64,000 nt of DNA from the NCBI GenBank assembly GCA_016219875.1, contig JACRJZ010000124.1, positions 56,737 through 120,736 of the forward strand, in the 5' to 3' direction. The position numbers and the translations under genes were made by a program. The stretch is from Verrucomicrobiota bacterium (GTDB lineage Bacteria > Verrucomicrobiota > Verrucomicrobiia > Limisphaerales > JACRJZ01). Positions 60,013-64,000 of the stretch are shown here, piece by piece. Position 1 is the first letter of the stretch. Each line of letters begins with the position of its first letter. The notes under the pieces are model-generated. The model worked only from the letters and a program-made list of their open reading frames with translations. It did not search any database and was not told where the DNA came from.

Positions 60013-60690
60013 ATGAAACGTATCACCGTCCTGTTGGCCGAGGACCACGAGATCGTCCGCGAGGGCCTGCGGAAGCTATTGGAGACCGAGCGCGATCTCC
60101 AGGTGGTCGGCGAAGCGGCCACCGGCCGTCAGGCGGTGGCCCTGACGAAGAAACTGCACCCCGACGTGGTCGTGATGGACATCGCGATGCCGCTGCTCAA
60201 TGGACTGGAAGCCACCCGGCAAATTCGCCAGGCCTTCCCTGACGCCAAGGTGCTCATTCTTTCTGCGCACAGTGATGGCGCCTATGTTGAGGAAGTGATG
60301 GCGCTGGGCGCAGTCGGATACCTGATCAAACAAACCTCCTCCCACTTTCTGTCCGAGGCGATCCGGGCAGTCCACAAGGGCAACACGTTCTTCAGCCCCT
60401 CCATCGCCAAGCACCTCCACAATCATTACGCGACCTCGCCCGATCGAGCGGGACTGGTGAAGAAGAAGGGCGAGGGCCTGAGTTCGCGCGAGGCGGAGGT
60501 GCTCCAACTGATTGCCGAGGGCCAGGCCAATAAACAGGTCGCGGCCGAACTGGGCATCAGTGTCAAAACGGTGGAAAAACACCGGCAGCGTCTCATGGAG
60601 AAGCTCAACATCCACGACACCGCGGGCCTGACCCGCCACGCCATCGCGGCGGGCATCATCGAAAGCAGTGTCCAGTTGACCATTGTTTAG
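60013..60690 (+). CDS. NarL/FixJ-type response regulator
   Basis: 225 residues from ATG 60013; a GTG at 60007 adds two. Receiver domain 1-125: VLLAEDHEIVREGLRKLLET, phospho-Asp in PDVVVMDIAMPLLNGLEAT, ILSAHSDGAYVEEVMALGAV, IKQTS. LuxR-type HTH at about 150-215: LSSREAEVLQLIAEGQANKQ, VAAELGISVKTVEKHRQRLM, EKLNIHDTAGL. Binds DNA as a dimer at palindromes when phosphorylated. Directly follows the kinase, with box 11 upstream of the operon. It is the best candidate for the protein that binds the 12 boxes in this window. Confidence 0.93.
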   Translation: MKRITVLLAEDHEIVREGLRKLLETERDLQVVGEAATGRQAVALTKKLHPDVVVMDIAMPLLNGLEATRQIRQAFPDAKVLILSAHSDGAYVEEVMALGAVGYLIKQTSSHFLSEAIRAVHKGNTFFSPSIAKHLHNHYATSPDRAGLVKKKGEGLSSREAEVLQLIAEGQANKQVAAELGISVKTVEKHRQRLMEKLNIHDTAGLTRHAIAAGIIESSVQLTIV

Positions 60691-60861
60691 CCCGCAAAGC
60701 CTGGGGGGGCTTTCTGCCGCGCTCCGGATTTTCTCGGTCACGTCAGGTTCCGCTCATCACCGTTCCGACTTGCTGGAGCCGGGCTGGGTTCATCCAGTCT
60801 CAGACCTCCTGAGCCGTCCGCACGGTTTTGTGAAGGTCAGGAATCGAGATGAAGCGGCGTT

Positions 60862-60930
60862 CACCGGGTCAGGGGACCCGGCCTACAGGAAAGGCGTGCC
60901 TTGTAGGCCCGGTGCCCTCCCGGGTGGCCC
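60862..60930. repeat. Interspersed palindromic element, GGGGACCCGGCCTACA family (copy 2)
   Basis: CACCGGGTCAGGGGACCCGG, then TGTAGGCCCGGTGCCCTCCC. Same two blocks as 12158-12215, with AAGGCGTGCCTT between. Forms a long imperfect hairpin. Confidence 0.75.
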
Positions 60931-60967
60931 AGGCGCGTTCCACGGCTCTGGATGTCTGAGGCTGGCA

Positions 60968-61005
60968 CATGGGGTAAACACCCCAGGGGAGAACACCCCA
61001 TAGCG
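60968..61005 (+). promoter_or_regulatory. Palindromic promoter box 12, double site
   Basis: CATGGGGTAAACACCCC (60968-60984) is followed directly by AGGGGAGAACACCCCATAGC (to 61004). Two ACCCC arms, so two overlapping sites. The -10 candidate CATTCT (61025-61030) is weak, spacer 21. The repeat protein gene starts 131 bases on. Confidence 0.7.
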
Positions 61006-61135
61006 CCCCGCCAAGGTCTTCGGGCATTCTCTCAAAAGTGAGCAACACAAGACTCCTCCAAAGTGGAAAGTCAGCCCGCATCCAACGGAAGGCGGCGACG
61101 ATAGATCCCAAGCAAACCTAAGCCAAAAAGAAACC

Positions 61136-64000
61136 ATGAATCCTTACCTCCAAAACCTCCAGAATCCCATGCCCAATAGCATCGTTCTGTCGCCAGTTGA
61201 TTCTTCCAAGACTGAGCGGACACCAACCGTCTTTCGTAAAGCGCCCGGATTTTTTACCGCCGCGGCGTCGCTCGCGGCATTGCTTGTCCTGTTGTTCAGC
61301 GCGCCTTCGGCTCGCGCCCAGGGCATTCCGCCGGGATGCGCTGGCAGCGCCATTGGCATCAGTCTGTTTACCTCCTCGCCGGACGTTCATATCGGCGACA
61401 CGCTCTTCTACAGCGTCAGCGTGTTTAACGGCGTTCTCGGCAGTCCGACCTCGTGCGATGCATCCAACATTCTCGCGTCGATCACGACGCCCGATGGGGT
61501 CATTCATCCCCTCGTGTTGCGGCGGACCTATCTGTCTCACACCCAGTCTGACTTCTACACCAACGCCGTCAGCTACGTGGTGCGCGCTCAGGATATTCGC
61601 CCCGATGGCACGGTGCGCGCGACGGCCGAAGACACCGCGGTGATTTACCAGAACGACACCCCCAGCACCGGCGGCGCCAACCAGGGCGTGAACACGGAAG
61701 TGAGTCTGCCGTGCATCAACCTCACCGTGCAATGCGTCGGCGGCGTGGGCGAAAACGGCGCGATCACGTTCTCTGGCACGGTCACCAATTGCGGCAACAA
61801 TACCCTGGTGGGTGTGACGGTCACGAACTCTGTCAATGGCGGGCAGTTCCACGTGACGTTCATCACCAATCTTCTCCGCGGCCAGATTGCCTCATTCAGC
61901 GGAAGCTGGATCCCGTTGAATCCTTGCAGTCCGAGCACGGCCACCTTCGTGGCCCAAGGCGTGGACCGATTCACCACCTTTCCCAGAACGGTGACCAGTT
62001 CCGCCAACACCACCTGTCAGAACACGCTGACTCCGGGCATCAAAGTGACCAAGGTGTGTCCCGTACAGCCGGTTTCTCCAGGCCAAACACTCACTTTTTC
62101 CGGCAGCGTCAGCAACACCGGCAACGTGACGTTGACGAACATTGTTGTGGTCAACAATCAGCCGTCTCCCAACACGCCGGTGTTTACCCGCCCGACCTTG
62201 GCGCCCGGCGAGGTGGTCAGCTTCACCGGCAGTTACACCGCGCCGACCAATTGCTCGGTGGCGGACACCTTGACCGCCACCGCCACCAGCCGCTGCGGCG
62301 GCGGGGTCAGCAGCGTTGCCAGTGCGACCTGCCCCATCCTGACCACGCCCCAAATCGCCGTCACCGTGCTTTGCCCGGTTTCTCCCGCGGTATCTGGCGG
62401 CGCGCTGACTTATAGCGGCACTGTCCGCAACGCCGGCGATATCACCCTGACCAACATCGTTGTGGTCAGCGATCGTCCCGCGCCCAACACGTCGGTGTTC
62501 ACGATGGCCGCTCTGGCTCCGGGCGCGTCCCGCAACTTCACCAACAGTCTGACCGTTCCTGCCAACGTCTGCTCCGTCACCACCACCTTCAGCGGTCGAG
62601 GCAAGGACATTTGTAGCCCCAACCTGGTTACGAACACCGTTTCGACCACCTGCCCGATCACCACTGCACCGGCCATCGCGGTCACGCTGGCCTGTCCGAC
62701 CGCGCCCGTCGCCACCGGCGGGTTGATCACCTACAGCGGGACCGTCAGGAATTCCGGCAACGTCACTTTGAACAACGTGACCGTCGTCAACAATCAGTCG
62801 GTGCCGAGCACCGTCTTGACCGTGGCCAGCCTGGCGCCCGGAGCGACCGCGAACTTCACCGCGAGTTTCACGACGCCCGCTGATGCCTGCACCGTCAGCA
62901 GCACGGTCACAGCCAGTGGCAGCGATAACTGTACGGGGGCCGTGGTCAATAACAGCGCGTCGGCCACCTGTACGCTGGTCACGACTCCGCGCATTGTTGT
63001 CACGCAGAGTTGTCCGGAGACCCCGGCCAGCCTGGGCGGCGTCCTCACTTACAGCGGCACCGTCAGCAACGCGGGCAACATCACCCTCACCAACGTGGTC
63101 GTGACCAATGACCGCACGGGTGCCAGTCCGGTGTTCACGGTCGCCACGCTGGCCCCCGGCGTGTCGGCCAACTTCACCGGCAGTTACACGGTGCCTGCCA
63201 ACAGCGGTTGTGCCGTCACTTCCACCCTGACCGCGAATGCGCGTAACCAATGCACCGGCCTGCAGGTCACGGCCAACGCGCCAGCCACCTGCCTGGTGCA
63301 GGGCGCTCCCACTATCACCGTAACGCTGGCCTGCCCGGTCACGCCGACCCCTCTGGGCGGCGTTCTGACCTTCAGCGGCACCGTCCGCAACACAGGCAAT
63401 GTCGCGCTGACCAATGTGGTCGTGCGGCGGGAGGTCCCGGCTCCCAATACCGTGGTCCTCAGCGTAGCCAGCCTGGCTCCGGGAGCGTCGGCCAGTTTCA
63501 CCGGCAGCTATACCGTCCCGGTCAGCGACATCTGTTCGATTACCACCTCGGTCAGCGCCACCGCTAGGGATCAGTGTATCGGATCGAGTGTCCTCGCCAA
63601 TGCCACCACCGAGTGTCCCGTGGTTGCCACGCCACGCATTCTCGTGACCCAAACCTGCCCGCCCAATCCCGCTACCCCCGGCGGTCTGATCATTTACGGC
63701 GGCAGCGTCAGCAACACGGGGAACATCACGCTGACGAACATTGCCGTGGTCCGCAGCCAGCCGGCTCCCAACACGGTCGTGTTCACCCAGGCCTCCCTCG
63801 CGCCCGGCGCATCGGCCAGTTTCAGCAGCAGTTTTAACGCTCCCCTGGACGCCTGTTCAGCGACCTCAACGTTGATTGCCACTGGCCAGAACCAGTGCAA
63901 CGGCAACCCCGTCACCAACAGCGTGACGACCACTTGTCCTTTGGTGACCGCGCCACAAATCAGAGTGACCAAGGCCTGCCCCGTCACCCCGGTGACCGAA
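61136..64000 (+). CDS. Large secreted DUF11-type repeat protein (3' end outside window)
   Basis: 955 codons, open to the right edge. From ATG 61136 (MNPYLQNLQNPMPNS), with a late signal peptide (FFTAAASLAALLVLLFSAPS, then ARAQ) around residues 40-62; ATG 61169 is possible. After a unique domain (about 65-185) come tandem repeats of about 107 residues, each starting like 'TPxIxVTxxCP', then 'GGxLTYSGTVxNxGNxTLTNVVVxN' pieces and 'LAPGxSxNFTGSY'. The pattern matches DUF11/CARDB-type stalk domains of adhesins. Two Cys per repeat suggest disulfides. At least six full repeats lie in the window. Controlled by box 12. Confidence 0.85.
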   Translation, partial: MNPYLQNLQNPMPNSIVLSPVDSSKTERTPTVFRKAPGFFTAAASLAALLVLLFSAPSARAQGIPPGCAGSAIGISLFTSSPDVHIGDTLFYSVSVFNGVLGSPTSCDASNILASITTPDGVIHPLVLRRTYLSHTQSDFYTNAVSYVVRAQDIRPDGTVRATAEDTAVIYQNDTPSTGGANQGVNTEVSLPCINLTVQCVGGVGENGAITFSGTVTNCGNNTLVGVTVTNSVNGGQFHVTFITNLLRGQIASFSGSWIPLNPCSPSTATFVAQGVDRFTTFPRTVTSSANTTCQNTLTPGIKVTKVCPVQPVSPGQTLTFSGSVSNTGNVTLTNIVVVNNQPSPNTPVFTRPTLAPGEVVSFTGSYTAPTNCSVADTLTATATSRCGGGVSSVASATCPILTTPQIAVTVLCPVSPAVSGGALTYSGTVRNAGDITLTNIVVVSDRPAPNTSVFTMAALAPGASRNFTNSLTVPANVCSVTTTFSGRGKDICSPNLVTNTVSTTCPITTAPAIAVTLACPTAPVATGGLITYSGTVRNSGNVTLNNVTVVNNQSVPSTVLTVASLAPGATANFTASFTTPADACTVSSTVTASGSDNCTGAVVNNSASATCTLVTTPRIVVTQSCPETPASLGGVLTYSGTVSNAGNITLTNVVVTNDRTGASPVFTVATLAPGVSANFTGSYTVPANSGCAVTSTLTANARNQCTGLQVTANAPATCLVQGAPTITVTLACPVTPTPLGGVLTFSGTVRNTGNVALTNVVVRREVPAPNTVVLSVASLAPGASASFTGSYTVPVSDICSITTSVSATARDQCIGSSVLANATTECPVVATPRILVTQTCPPNPATPGGLIIYGGSVSNTGNITLTNIAVVRSQPAPNTVVFTQASLAPGASASFSSSFNAPLDACSATSTLIATGQNQCNGNPVTNSVTTTCPLVTAPQIRVTKACPVTPVTE
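62030..64000 (+). repeat. Tandem repeats of about 320 bp in the DUF11-type gene
   Basis: Repeat starts lie near 62030, 62343, 62665, 62985, 63304, 63628 and 63951, spacing 313-324 bases. Diverged enough in sequence to be recognised mainly as protein repeats. Confidence 0.8.

Larger units (their letters stand above)
60691..61135. other. Regulatory gap with repeat and double box
   Basis: 445 bases. Contains the second GGGGACCCGGCCTACA element (60862-60930) and box 12. No convincing gene. Confidence 0.55.

Overview
The window is high-GC bacterial DNA that fits a member of phylum Verrucomicrobiota, probably a Limisphaerales (Pedosphaera-like) lineage. This is inferred from gene content: very large secreted proteins built of Ig-like 'YQW..NG' modules, YXWGXW-repeat and FecR-TPR-barrel proteins, DUF5069, a type ISP restriction gene, and many short interspersed palindromes and 7-bp tandem arrays. 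I see no rRNA, tRNA or CRISPR array. The left edge (1-2566) and right edge (61136-64000) each cut a large secreted repeat protein.

Layout. 1-12 kb: an Ig-like secreted protein, a FecR/TPR/outer-membrane-barrel fusion, argS, a PTS IIA protein, a zinc-ribbon membrane protein, a ThuA-like protein and lnt. 12.2-18.6 kb: a remnant of hppA, a GH130 phosphorylase and GT4 glycosyltransferase pair, a frameshifted methyltransferase and a squalene-hopene-cyclase-like protein. 18.6-45.3 kb: a long stress and envelope island, nearly all on the minus strand: Dps, DUF502, entericidin, a response regulator, a P2-type Ca-ATPase coupled to phosphoketolase, DUF5069-DnaK, a PRC-barrel protein, an outer-membrane protein, a holin/DUF883 set, a CBM48 protein coupled to an ice-binding protein, an HPF-like protein, Hsp20, DUF3185, lmo0937, FecR, lipoproteins, Thivi_2564, MlaE-MlaD, BON, YXWGXW and a collagen-like OmpA lipoprotein. 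45.4-49.8 kb: a compact operon resembling phage terminase-small-subunit genes plus unknown and DUF2513 genes. 49.8-55.9 kb: an NHL/Ig protein between two related repeats, then restriction-modification debris in which the middle of a type ISP enzyme is replaced by an Mrr-like/PIN protein. 55.9-61 kb: an acyl-ACP desaturase, a small orphan region and a two-component operon (two histidine kinase paralogues and a NarL-type regulator). 61.1-64 kb: a DUF11-type repeat protein.

The most notable pattern is a promoter class seen at 12 places between 20.5 and 61 kb. A degenerate palindrome ends in CCCCATAG, and 19-22 bases further on lies a -10-like hexamer, usually TAnnnT. It precedes small envelope and lipoprotein genes (entericidin, lmo0937, Thivi_2564, FecR, two coiled-coil lipoproteins, PRC-barrel), the two-component operon itself and the large right-edge repeat protein. 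I infer one regulon, with the NarL-type regulator at 60013-60690 as the leading candidate activator. A second theme is mobile palindromic repeats and heptamer arrays lying in frame inside argS, lnt, the P-type ATPase and phosphoketolase. All functions come from reading the sequence; no database search was run.
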